Assembly: GCF_014645135.1 (NCBI RefSeq)
Contig: NZ_BMLH01000013.1
Location: forward strand, 28,953 to 92,952
Length of the DNA: 64,000 bases
Origin: Rheinheimera tangshanensis
Lineage (GTDB): Bacteria > Pseudomonadota > Gammaproteobacteria > Enterobacterales > Alteromonadaceae
Reading direction: 5' to 3'
Shown here: in pieces, positions 8,834 through 17,300 of the stretch
Position numbering within the stretch: position 1 is the stretch's first letter
How the letters are laid out: every line of letters begins with the position of its first letter
Translations under genes and position numbers: made by a program
Notes under the pieces: generated by a model
Told to the model about the DNA's origin: nothing
What the model saw: the letters and a program-made list of their open reading frames with translations, nothing else
The model's database searches: none

Positions 8834-10078
8834 ATGATAGCGCCACGTAAAATTATCCGCTGCTTAGATGAGCACTGGACTGTCATTGAGCAGTTGGTTG
8901 AACGAAGTATCAGCGGTAACTTCAGTTTTCAGGATGTACAGCATCTGATCCTGCGCCACAACAATGGCATGAGTAGTGAACAGGTGTTCCGTGAAGCACA
9001 ACGTTTTTTGCAACTGGAAATTCTGATCCCACTGGCTAAATCTAGTCAGTTAGAGCTAAATCGTTCTGTGCTGGAATTTGCTCAGCAACTGATGCAAGAG
9101 CAGCAATTAGGCCTTGCGACCGATATTGAAAGCCGGATTCTGGAGCTGAAACGTTTATCCGAACGTATGCAGGAGGCTGCTCAAAGCCGTGATAGCAGTG
9201 AGCTGCGTCGCTTCTCCCGTGTCATGGACGAACGTATCCGTGAAGTACTAAAACATTTTGGCCAGAATGAAAGCGCCATTTTGTCTTTAGTAGAACGCGC
9301 CAAAGCAGATGAAGGCAAGTTGAGTTTAGCGCGGCGTTATGCTGCTGTGATGGATGCTTTTGATGACTACATCGATCCTGTTTTGGCGCTGGTCGATATC
9401 AATGGCCCTTTCCAGCTGACCGTCTCAGCTGTTGAGGTTATGCTCAGCGAGTTGCTGCAAATTATCGAAGTCACAGGCACACTGAACACTGAAAAAGAGA
9501 CACTCATTCAGCTGCGCACCCGATTGATTGAAATGAACCAGGTCGGCCGTGAAAGTTTAAGCCGCTGTGCTGACTTGCTGATGCCACTGCGAGACGAGCT
9601 GCGCCGTAATACATTGCTGTCCCGTAACGCCAGTTTCTTATTAGGACAGATGCGTAAAAAAGGCATAGATCTGACGTTAGAACCTTTAGTACCAGCCATC
9701 AGCTCTGACAGCCAACGTTTCTCTTTAGGCTCTGCCAATCAAATCACCAGCTATATGGCGGAGCTGTGTCAGTACGAACATGATGCTTATCAGCTACCGG
9801 AAGAAATTCTCAGCAATCACAGTATGCTGATGCAGGTACCTGAACTTAAAGATGTAGTGCACAAAGCCAAAACACTGAAAAAACTACCGGATTTAAGTCG
9901 CTGGCTGGCTGAGAGCTACCCTGAACTACCAGTGGATGAACTGCTTTTCCTGTATCAGGAGCTTTCACGCTCAGATGAGCTGACGTTAGAACACAGCGAA
10001 CACCACACAGAATTGACACTCAATGGCTACAAGCTGACCTTACACCCTTTTCAAAGCAGCGAAGCCGGGACTTTATAA
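8834..10078 (+). CDS. mksF: Condensin subunit MksF (kleisin; JetA-like)
   Basis: A 414-residue, mainly alpha-helical protein without recognisable enzymatic motifs. It is the first gene of an mksF-mksE-mksB operon, the same order as jetABC in Wadjet, where MksF/JetA is the kleisin that bridges the two ATPase heads. The N-terminus (IIRCLDEHWTVIEQLVERS...) is a winged-helix-like segment and the centre (residues ~90-300) is long helices, as in the family. A purine-rich ribosome site (AAGAAAGGA) precedes the ATG. The stop codon is immediately followed by the ATG of mksE with no spacer. The call depends on operon context as well as the sequence. Confidence 0.85.
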   Translation: MIAPRKIIRCLDEHWTVIEQLVERSISGNFSFQDVQHLILRHNNGMSSEQVFREAQRFLQLEILIPLAKSSQLELNRSVLEFAQQLMQEQQLGLATDIESRILELKRLSERMQEAAQSRDSSELRRFSRVMDERIREVLKHFGQNESAILSLVERAKADEGKLSLARRYAAVMDAFDDYIDPVLALVDINGPFQLTVSAVEVMLSELLQIIEVTGTLNTEKETLIQLRTRLIEMNQVGRESLSRCADLLMPLRDELRRNTLLSRNASFLLGQMRKKGIDLTLEPLVPAISSDSQRFSLGSANQITSYMAELCQYEHDAYQLPEEILSNHSMLMQVPELKDVVHKAKTLKKLPDLSRWLAESYPELPVDELLFLYQELSRSDELTLEHSEHHTELTLNGYKLTLHPFQSSEAGTL

Positions 10079-10627
10079 ATGCAATTAAATTTAGATGAAC
10101 TGACCCAACTGGCTGAAATCAGCAAAAAGCTGTCCAACGGTTACCATATCAGCGAACAGGATTTTGCCTTGTGGCAGGAACTGGATCTGCAGGAAGACTC
10201 CTATACCGCCTTGTTTGGCGCTTTAGGCAATACATTAAAACGCGACAGTCGTGGTTTCTTTTATTTTGAAGTCGACGACGCCACCGCCAGCATGGGTAAA
10301 ATTTCCCGTCTGTTTGCGTTGACCTTATTTGCTTTGGTGGAGTTTTATGCCGATAAAGGCCAGGACCCGTTGCGCGCCTTGTTTGAACATGAAATCACCA
10401 CAGAAATCTGGGGCCAGTTGCTGCAGCAGCAATACCACTTATTCGAACAATTGGAAATATTCTCAGTCACCGACATGAAACGTGAAATTGCCAACCGCTT
10501 ATTACGTTATGGCCTGGCACGGCCAAGCGGCGATCAGATCAAATTATTATCCCCTGTGTATCGTTATTTAGATGCGTTAATGGATGTGGATCACAGCGCA
10601 GTCACAGAGGAGAACGCAGATGTCTGA
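10079..10627 (+). CDS. mksE: Condensin subunit MksE (KITE protein; JetB-like)
   Basis: A 182-residue protein between mksF and mksB, matching the position and size of MksE/JetB, the KITE winged-helix dimer that binds the kleisin in SMC-like complexes. The sequence has an N-terminal helical region and a C-terminal winged-helix-like part ending REIANRLLRYGLARPSGDQIKLLSPVYRYLDAL, which reads as a typical wHTH. It begins directly after the mksF stop and overlaps mksB by 8 bases, so the three proteins are probably made in fixed ratio. Function as a DNA-loop-extruding complex subunit is inferred from the family. Confidence 0.82.
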   Translation: MQLNLDELTQLAEISKKLSNGYHISEQDFALWQELDLQEDSYTALFGALGNTLKRDSRGFFYFEVDDATASMGKISRLFALTLFALVEFYADKGQDPLRALFEHEITTEIWGQLLQQQYHLFEQLEIFSVTDMKREIANRLLRYGLARPSGDQIKLLSPVYRYLDALMDVDHSAVTEENADV

Positions 10628-13466
10628 GCAACAAAAACAAGAACTATATGGCTTAACCAAACTGGCGCTACTGAATACAGCGGGCTACGCCAAATGTGTG
10701 ATCCCGCTGGATGATTCATCCTCTATTTGCGCCCCGAATAATACGGGTAAAAGTTCGGTGATTAACGCCCTGCAGTTCCCACTGATTAACGATTTGCGTT
10801 TAACAGAGTGGGACGGCCACGACTTAGACGAAACCCGTAAGTTTTATTTCGGTACAGACCAAAGCTACATACTGCTCGAAGCCAATTTGCCAGACGGCCC
10901 TGTCGTCATTGGTGTAGCAGGCCGCGGTAAAATTGCAGGTTATGCGTTTCAGTATTTTTGCTACAAAGGCAAACTGGACTTAAACCATTATTTAGATGGC
11001 AAAAGTTATGTGCGTTACAACAAGCTGGACCATCATTTACGCAGCTTAGGTTTTGATCCTATTGAATTAAAACAGTCTGAACTCAATGCGATGCTGACGG
11101 GTGGCGCTACCCCTTTTGACAGTCGCATTAACCTTCGGATGATCCCACTGGCTAACGTGTCGGATGCGCCCGTCTACAAAGACATTTTCCGTCGCATTCT
11201 AAACCTGCACCGCTTAACAGCGCAGGATGTCAAACGGCTGTTATTGCCTGTCTTTGCCCGGCATTTAGGCGACCCTAAGGTCGATTTTTATCAGGTCTGG
11301 CACAACGCCTTTGAAAAGGTCAATAAAGACAGACGTGAACTTAAAGCCCTGGAAAACCAGCAGGAAGCCGTCACAGCCCTTGAAAGCCTGCTCGACAACC
11401 GCTCAGTATTAAAAGGTCGTTTAGCCACGTATGCCCCTAAACTGGATGTGGCTTTAACTGAATTTCATAGCTACTTTGACGATCAACAAGAGCTTCTGAA
11501 CGAGCAGTTGACTGGTCTTTTGGCTGAAAAAAGCCAGTTGGAAGAGCGTCAACGTTTGTATGTTGGCCAAATAAAAGAACTGTCGGGTCGTCAGCAGCAA
11601 CTGCAACAGTGGTTTGGCGAATTTGATGCGTTACATCAAAAATTCAGCTTAAGTAATGAAGCTACCTTGCAGACCAATTTAAGCAATATCCGCGCAGCCT
11701 ACGAGCAACTAAGTCACAGCTTACAAGGAGCCAGTCAGGTTAATGCCACCACTTTGGCGCATCAGAAAAGCCAAAGTGCCAAACAGTTGCAAAGCTTAAA
11801 ACTGCAGCTGAAAAACCTCGAATTTAACCTGTATTCCCGTCTGCGCGAAGATTTAAGCTTGCCGGAAGTACAGCAAATCACCCGCATTCTGAATCCGGAT
11901 TTGTTGTCGCTTTCCACTACTGGTGGCGGTGATATTGAAATTCTGGATGATGCATTGTTCTCAGAGCAACTGGAGAAAATCGCTGATTGCTTTAAACAAG
12001 GCAAACTGCATTTACCTGGTGTAGTGATAGACCTGCATCATTTACAGCCGGTCGAGCAAAATAGCCTCGAGAACAAAATCCAGCTAAAAGAGCAAATTGA
12101 TGCGCTGCAGCAAACTTTACATACGCTGGAGCAGCAGCTAGCTGTTGCTGGAGATTTGGCCGGTAAAACCCGCGAAAAAGACCGTTTGTATCAGGATCTG
12201 TTGCAAGCTGAAGAAGACATCAAGAAGTTTGGCCGCTATCGGCAAATGCTGGAAATCAGCGACGAGCAACAGGCGCTGCAATCAGAGCTTGAAATTGAAG
12301 AAGACAAGCTGCAGGAACAGTTGGCTGAAGTACAGCACAAGGCCTCTACCCTGTCCGACCGTCGCAACTTAGTTTCTAATAAGCAGGAACAGATTAAGCG
12401 TCAGGCGGAGCGAATTGAGCAGGAGAAAAAAGAGCGTATCGACTTCCAGCTCGATTTCTACTCCGGCAAAGTTACGCCTTATCCTATTGAAGTAACCTTA
12501 GATTTTGACAACTTAGCCGACGTATTACGCGACTTTAATAAGCAGTGTAATGAGCTGAAACTGATTGATGTGAATATCAAAAATACCTACTTGTTTATAT
12601 TTAACGCCGGTATTACCAAGTTTGAAGTCGAGACGGACGAAGAGCTGAAGTTCCAGAAACTCATCAGTGCTTTCCATCACCTGGACAAAGAGCGTGAAGC
12701 CATTGAACGTCGTGCCCGCGTTGCTTTGACTGAAGTGGCGTCTACGCTTAAAGGCTTACGTGATGACTTAAACCGTTTGCATCGTGAGCTGAACAGCTTT
12801 AACCGCGGCATCTGGCGTCATCAGATTTCCAACCTACAGGATTTTAAAATTGAAATTGTTGACCGCGCTTTATTGGTTGGCCATATCGATACTATTCTGA
12901 CCACCTCAGAAGCCTACCAGCAAGGCGATACGCTGGATTTATTGGCACCAAACGCCAGCAGCAATGAACGTGAAGTGCAGGCTGCAAAGGACTATTTAAT
13001 TCAGGCGGCCAGCGAAAAAGGGGGTTTAACTTTATCGGACTTGTTTGATATCCGTTTTAAAGTAGTGAACCGGGCCGGTGAAGTAGAATTTTTCGACAAA
13101 ATTGACTCGGCGGGCTCCAACGGTACCCGTATTACTATCAAGTTGTTGTGCGGTATGTTATTCATCCGCCAGTTATTGTCCGAGCGCGAACGCGGTAAAT
13201 ACCGTATTCCAATTTATATCGACGAAGCAGCCGATATTGACCCGCATAACCAGCAGGCCCTGATTGAAACCGCGCTGAACTTCGGTTTTGTGCCAATTTT
13301 TGCATCGGTTAAACCTCAGACTTCGTGCCGTTATATAGTGCCAATCCGCACTGTCGCTGGTGGCGCGCAAAACTGGGTGGATGAAAAAGACTGGATTTTA
13401 TGTGAAAAAATTCCGGTAGCGGGTGAAATTGAACAACAAGTTTCGACAGAAACAGAACCTGCCTGA
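10620..13466 (+). CDS. mksB: Condensin ATPase MksB (SMC/RecN-type; JetC-like)
   Basis: A 948-residue SMC-like ATPase. Start ATG 10620 was chosen over 10584 because AGAGGAG (10606-10612) lies 7 bases upstream. The N-terminal head has a Walker A, APNNTGKSS (residues 38-46), in which Ala replaces the usual first Gly. Two long coiled-coil stretches (about 240-370 and 490-620, plus 650-760) flank a central hinge-like region, and the C-terminal head carries a signature-like SNGT (~833) and Walker B IYIDEAADID (~865-872). It should load on DNA, form loops and act in chromosome organisation or plasmid restriction. No jetD/mksG nuclease follows: the next gene is a convergent response regulator. Confidence 0.9.
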   Translation: MSEQQKQELYGLTKLALLNTAGYAKCVIPLDDSSSICAPNNTGKSSVINALQFPLINDLRLTEWDGHDLDETRKFYFGTDQSYILLEANLPDGPVVIGVAGRGKIAGYAFQYFCYKGKLDLNHYLDGKSYVRYNKLDHHLRSLGFDPIELKQSELNAMLTGGATPFDSRINLRMIPLANVSDAPVYKDIFRRILNLHRLTAQDVKRLLLPVFARHLGDPKVDFYQVWHNAFEKVNKDRRELKALENQQEAVTALESLLDNRSVLKGRLATYAPKLDVALTEFHSYFDDQQELLNEQLTGLLAEKSQLEERQRLYVGQIKELSGRQQQLQQWFGEFDALHQKFSLSNEATLQTNLSNIRAAYEQLSHSLQGASQVNATTLAHQKSQSAKQLQSLKLQLKNLEFNLYSRLREDLSLPEVQQITRILNPDLLSLSTTGGGDIEILDDALFSEQLEKIADCFKQGKLHLPGVVIDLHHLQPVEQNSLENKIQLKEQIDALQQTLHTLEQQLAVAGDLAGKTREKDRLYQDLLQAEEDIKKFGRYRQMLEISDEQQALQSELEIEEDKLQEQLAEVQHKASTLSDRRNLVSNKQEQIKRQAERIEQEKKERIDFQLDFYSGKVTPYPIEVTLDFDNLADVLRDFNKQCNELKLIDVNIKNTYLFIFNAGITKFEVETDEELKFQKLISAFHHLDKEREAIERRARVALTEVASTLKGLRDDLNRLHRELNSFNRGIWRHQISNLQDFKIEIVDRALLVGHIDTILTTSEAYQQGDTLDLLAPNASSNEREVQAAKDYLIQAASEKGGLTLSDLFDIRFKVVNRAGEVEFFDKIDSAGSNGTRITIKLLCGMLFIRQLLSERERGKYRIPIYIDEAADIDPHNQQALIETALNFGFVPIFASVKPQTSCRYIVPIRTVAGGAQNWVDEKDWILCEKIPVAGEIEQQVSTETEPA

Positions 13467-13480
13467 ACCTAAACACAACT

Positions 13481-13519
13481 TCAGCTCAGCCGTTTTAGCA
13501 TAGAAAGCGGTTGAGCTGA
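13481..13519. terminator. Inverted repeat between mksB and the response regulator gene
   Basis: TCAGCTCAGCCG (13481-13492) pairs with CGGTTGAGCTGA (13508-13519), 12 positions with one wobble, loop 15 bases. It lies between two convergent stop codons. There is no T-run on either side, so termination by this hairpin alone is uncertain. Confidence 0.4.
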
Positions 13520-13532
13520 TAGTCAGATGGCG

Positions 13533-14210
13533 TCAGCTTTCGTCTGATAAATAGTACCCTATGCCTCTTAACGTTCTGATATAACTCTGGCCAAAAGGCT
13601 CATCGACTTTTTTTCGTAAACGTCTGACATAAACATCAACCACGTTAGTGAGCGGATCTTCATTAATACCCCATACCGTTGAAAGCACCCGCTCGCGACT
13701 AAATACTTTTTGTGGGCTGGACATCAGTAGCTCGAGCACAGCCAGCTCTTTGGCGGTCAGCTGCAGTAGTTGGCCTTGTCGTCTGGCCTGCATAGAATCC
13801 AAATCTAATTCCAAATCACCTACTGTCAGTTGGCGCCGAACCGCAGCAAAAGGATTACGTTTAGATAACGCCTCAATCCTTGCTAATAATTCTTCAAAAG
13901 CAAAAGGTTTCACCAGGTAGTCATCAGCACCAGCTTTTAAACCATCCACCCTGTCAGAGACTTCAGCCAAAGCCGATAACATCAGTACCTTTACCGGTAA
14001 CTGTTGGGAACGTATTAACCGACAGATTTGTAAACCATCCATTTTGGGCAGCATCCGATCCAGAATCACCAGCTGAGGTTTCTGCGCCAATAATGCTGGT
14101 AAAGCCTCACTGCCATCGCCGACCCAATCGACAAAATAGCCTTCGGCTCTCAGTCCCCTGATCAGAAAGTCCGCCACCTTTTTTTCATCTTCCACGATCA
14201 GGATATGCAT
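13533..14210 (-). CDS. OmpR/PhoB-family response regulator
   Basis: A 225-residue DNA-binding response regulator. The receiver domain (1-~115) has the acidic pair E7-D8, the phospho-acceptor D51 (VILDRMLPKMDG), S79 and K101 (VKPF). The C-terminal winged helix (~125-222) shows the OmpR-type recognition region VVDVYVRRLRKKVDEP and the wing IRTLRGIGYYL. It overlaps the upstream histidine kinase gene by 13 bases, so the two are a cotranscribed pair. It resembles the CusR/CopR/QseB branch. The signal and regulon cannot be deduced, though the divergently placed secreted protein at 15977 is a candidate target. Confidence 0.92.
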   Translation of the reverse strand: MHILIVEDEKKVADFLIRGLRAEGYFVDWVGDGSEALPALLAQKPQLVILDRMLPKMDGLQICRLIRSQQLPVKVLMLSALAEVSDRVDGLKAGADDYLVKPFAFEELLARIEALSKRNPFAAVRRQLTVGDLELDLDSMQARRQGQLLQLTAKELAVLELLMSSPQKVFSRERVLSTVWGINEDPLTNVVDVYVRRLRKKVDEPFGQSYIRTLRGIGYYLSDES

Positions 14211-15793
14211 GCGTTGTCCTCTTCAACTAAAGGTAAAATAATTCTGACACAAGTACCTTGTTGATCATCGCTGCTCAGTGTCAGCTCTGCATGCTGGCTT
14301 TGTACTAAGGTCTGACACAATGATAAACCTATCCCTAGTCCGTCAGGTCTGAGCTGGCGGGCATTATCTGCTCTGAAATAGCGGTCAAATACATGAGGTA
14401 AATCACCAGGCAAAATACCTATACCATGGTCCTGCACCTGAATAACACATTGCTCTGCCACTACCACACTTAATTCAACCTGCTGCCCTGTACTGCTGTA
14501 CCTCACTGCATTATCGAGGATAATTTGTAATGCCTGCAGCAACTTATCCAGATCAAGCCACAACAACGCTGTGGCTGCGTTAGCAGGCAATTCTGCACAC
14601 TGGATCTGCACTGACTGACTGGCAGACAACTGCCGGGCTAATGCAGTGATCTGTTGCCATAACTCGCCAAGGGTCAGAGTCCGCGGCCGCACCTGTAGTT
14701 GTTGTGCACCTCGCACCAGCATCAGTAGATCATCAATACGACTGGACAACTGCACACTGGTTTGAGCGATGCGCAGCAAGCTGTCCTTATAAAAATCAGC
14801 GGTTTTGTCTGCACCACGCAGACTAATTTCGGCTTCCCCCCGAATCGCTGTCGCAGGAGTACGCAACTCATGACTAACATCAGCCAAAAAACGTTGCTGT
14901 TGCTGTTCTGCATGCTGTAACTGTTCAAGTGCGTGTCGCAATTGAGCCGTGCGCTCTGCGACCTCAAGCTCCACTCGGCGGGTATGATCCTCTTCTTGTT
15001 GTCTGGCCCGCTCCAAACCTGTAGCCATCAGATTAAAGCTTCGGGCAAGCATGCTGAACTCAGCCGGTCCCTGCTCTGGCAAACGGTAATTCAGTTGGCC
15101 ATCAGCCAGAGCTGAAGTACCTGTCAGTAACTGCTGCACTGGCTGATACAAAGCTCTGGATAACACAAGTGCAAGACTGACAGCACAAGCCACGCCAAAC
15201 AAAGACACAACCACGACCAGAACTTTGACCTGTTGCAATGCTGTTGCCGCTTTTTCTTCGGCTTGCTCTGAGCGCTGGCGTTGTAATTCAATAGAGTCAG
15301 CAATCAGATGCTTCAAGTCCAGCCCTTCCAGATTATCGAAAGTTTGGATCAACAAGCGCCATATTTGCGCTTCGCGCTCGGGTCGGACTTGTTTATTCTT
15401 TAAACTTTGCTCCAAAGCTGCAACGTTCGTCTCAAGAATAGACAGGGACTTTAGCTGCTGGCTTATAGCAGCAAAGTCATCCGGATGTTCCGACAACCGC
15501 TGATCATGCTGCAATAAGGTATTTAAATCAGCCAGACTTTGCTGCATTTGCCCAAGGTATTGATCCCGTTGCTCTACAGTACTGTCTTTCGTTAGCAACG
15601 ACTGAGCAAGCCAGACTTTAAGCCGCTGCTTATCAGCTCCAAGTGTAATAAATTCAGCCAGCATCTGATTGGCAACCCTACTGCGCTCTACATGATAACT
15701 GGCCACACCGGAAGCCCATATCGCAAGGCCAGCCTGCACCAAGGTGATTGCCAGCAACAAAAAAAACGCAAGATACAGTTTACTTCGAAACAC
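14198..15793 (-). CDS. Membrane sensor histidine kinase
   Basis: A 531-residue class I kinase partnered with the response regulator downstream. Start: a GTG at 15793 is preferred because GGAGGGG lies just upstream and the product then begins directly with the first membrane segment (YLAFFLLLAITLVQAGLAIWA); an in-frame ATG at 15865 would add 24 unlikely residues. Order: TM1, a helical periplasmic domain (~35-185), TM2 (VKVLVVVVSLFGVACAVSLALVLS), HAMP, a coiled coil, HisKA with the phospho-acceptor in SHELRTP (~H308), and HATPase with DNAVRYS, DHGIGI and GLGIGLS boxes. The ligand is unknown. Confidence 0.9.
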   Translation of the reverse strand: MFRSKLYLAFFLLLAITLVQAGLAIWASGVASYHVERSRVANQMLAEFITLGADKQRLKVWLAQSLLTKDSTVEQRDQYLGQMQQSLADLNTLLQHDQRLSEHPDDFAAISQQLKSLSILETNVAALEQSLKNKQVRPEREAQIWRLLIQTFDNLEGLDLKHLIADSIELQRQRSEQAEEKAATALQQVKVLVVVVSLFGVACAVSLALVLSRALYQPVQQLLTGTSALADGQLNYRLPEQGPAEFSMLARSFNLMATGLERARQQEEDHTRRVELEVAERTAQLRHALEQLQHAEQQQQRFLADVSHELRTPATAIRGEAEISLRGADKTADFYKDSLLRIAQTSVQLSSRIDDLLMLVRGAQQLQVRPRTLTLGELWQQITALARQLSASQSVQIQCAELPANAATALLWLDLDKLLQALQIILDNAVRYSSTGQQVELSVVVAEQCVIQVQDHGIGILPGDLPHVFDRYFRADNARQLRPDGLGIGLSLCQTLVQSQHAELTLSSDDQQGTCVRIILPLVEEDNACIS

Positions 15794-15976
15794 AACCCCT
15801 CCGGTTCCATGCTCATTGATGCAAACAGAGTAATGCAAGTTAGAGCTAAAGGCTGCTTTGTTCATCTGTTTTTAATCTTCAGTGCAGGCAAACTTCATGG
15901 TAGATGCAGCAAATTGCTTTGTTGACTGGCAGATACTGAACCCAGACCAATCATTCAATAAAGCAAGGAAAAAAAT

Positions 15977-16525
15977 ATGAACCTTAAAATAACCAGCATA
16001 CTTGGACTGACTTTTGTAGCCTGGTACGCTCCACTGGCCTATGCCAACACAGCCATCACGGAAGCCGAGTTAAAGGCGGCTCAGGACGCCTGGGGGCAAG
16101 CACTGATCCAGATCAGCTCTGATTACGAAAAATCCGGACTTGAAAAAGCAAAAATTACCGCAAAAACTGTGCTGGACAAGGCTTATGGTTACAACATCAC
16201 TCCTGTGTTATTTAAGCCAACCCTGGCCACAGGTGCACAAACTTTCCGTACCACCTATCAGGGAGCACTAGCCTATTTTGTTGGCGGTGACAAAAACTTT
16301 CCTGCAGACACAGGTTTTGCACTCAAAGGCTGGACAGCCTATGACTATAAAAACGCCGCGGTTTATATCAATGGTGATATGGCGTTAACCACGGGTCATG
16401 TGATGCTGACGGATAAAAATGGCAAAGTCACTACAGTAGATAAAAGCTGGGGCTTTAAAAAAGCTGCAGATGGTAAATTACGCATAGTACTGCACCATTC
16501 TTCTTTGCCTTATCAACCTCAGTAG
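15977..16525 (+). CDS. Secreted NTF2/SnoaL-like protein
   Basis: A 182-residue protein with a signal peptide (residues 1-23, cleavage after AYA) and an NTF2-like cone fold inferred from the sequence: a helical N-terminus with AAQDAWGQALIQIS, then strands with FVGGD, INGDMALTTGHVMLTDKNGK and the terminal W-GFKKAADGKLRIVLHHSSLP, which is the typical end of CaMKII-association-domain/SnoaL-like proteins. Homologues are sometimes mislabelled phosphoribosyl-AMP cyclohydrolase; none of that enzyme's metal motifs is seen. The ATG follows AAGGAA. It is divergent from the two-component system, suggesting but not proving regulation by it. A substrate or ligand cannot be named. Confidence 0.65.
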   Translation: MNLKITSILGLTFVAWYAPLAYANTAITEAELKAAQDAWGQALIQISSDYEKSGLEKAKITAKTVLDKAYGYNITPVLFKPTLATGAQTFRTTYQGALAYFVGGDKNFPADTGFALKGWTAYDYKNAAVYINGDMALTTGHVMLTDKNGKVTTVDKSWGFKKAADGKLRIVLHHSSLPYQPQ

Positions 16526-16546
16526 CACCAACAGGTTAGAACGGTA

Positions 16547-17290
16547 TCAGCTCCAGAGTTTGCCCACTGGAGTTGATGCCGAAAGATGCCGTGCCACCTG
16601 AGCCTGAAATAATTCAGCACAGCCCATGGCGTCTGTCACCGCATGATGAGGTTGATAAGCTGGCAGTTGGTAACGCCGCCGGCAGTCTGCGAGTCTTAAG
16701 GATGGCTTGGCTTGTGCTGTCATACTTCGCCACCAGCCTTTTAATCCAGACTGTGTAAAACCCCGTTCTAACGCCAATGTATCAATCATTGGAAATACGA
16801 CACCTTCTTTTATCCGGCTCATTAATCCATGATACAAAAAGGCGCGCTCTATAGGCAGATGATGCACCAGCACCACTTTTCCAGCTAAGGCCTGCAATAA
16901 AGGCTCAATATACTGCTCTAGATCAGGTGCCTGCGCTATGACGCTATCGGTAATACCGTGCACTATCACCGAACTGTCTTTGAGCTGTATTCTGGGTTTG
17001 ACCAAATAACTTTGCGCCTTGCTGCTATAAATTCGCTCTAACGTCAGCGGCACCAACCCTATACTAACAATGCCGTCACGCACCGGGTCGAGGCCTGTGG
17101 TTTCGAAATCCAAAGCAACATAATGGATATCTTGCAAAGCAGTACCAGCAGCTACAGCGCCAGCCTGATAAAAAGCTTTTAATCTGGCATCTTTGGCGCT
17201 TAACTCCAGCTGCTGCATGGTTTTTTGCCAGTTTTTGCTTAGCAGTTGCAGCGGATCTGTTTTTAATTCCTGCTTTTTCAGATAAAACAT
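16547..17290 (-). CDS. DnaQ-like DEDDh 3'-5' exonuclease
   Basis: A 247-residue exonuclease-fold protein. Exo I is ALDFETTGLDP (Asp and Glu metal ligands, ~60), Exo II region is VVLVHHLPIERAFL (~142), and Exo III is HHAVTDAMGCAEL (His and Asp, ~215), giving the DEDDh pattern of the DNA polymerase III epsilon family. The ~50-residue N-terminal helical extension (LLSKNWQKTMQQLEL) is typical of the stand-alone paralogues found next to cNMP/CBS/DUF294 proteins. It starts 10 bases after the stop of that gene, so they form an operon. Role probably nucleic-acid or nucleotide turnover; the exact substrate is unknown. Confidence 0.85.
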   Translation of the reverse strand: MFYLKKQELKTDPLQLLSKNWQKTMQQLELSAKDARLKAFYQAGAVAAGTALQDIHYVALDFETTGLDPVRDGIVSIGLVPLTLERIYSSKAQSYLVKPRIQLKDSSVIVHGITDSVIAQAPDLEQYIEPLLQALAGKVVLVHHLPIERAFLYHGLMSRIKEGVVFPMIDTLALERGFTQSGLKGWWRSMTAQAKPSLRLADCRRRYQLPAYQPHHAVTDAMGCAELFQAQVARHLSASTPVGKLWS

Positions 17291-17300
17291 AACACCTCTG

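Noticed and set aside
8514..8837. Open frame of 107 codons ending at the mksF start
   Set aside because: It runs antisense through the end of nhaD and has the residue composition of a shadow frame; no ribosome site.
13467..13532. Search for a jetD/mksG nuclease after mksB
   Set aside because: Only 66 bases lie before a convergent response regulator; no such gene in the window.
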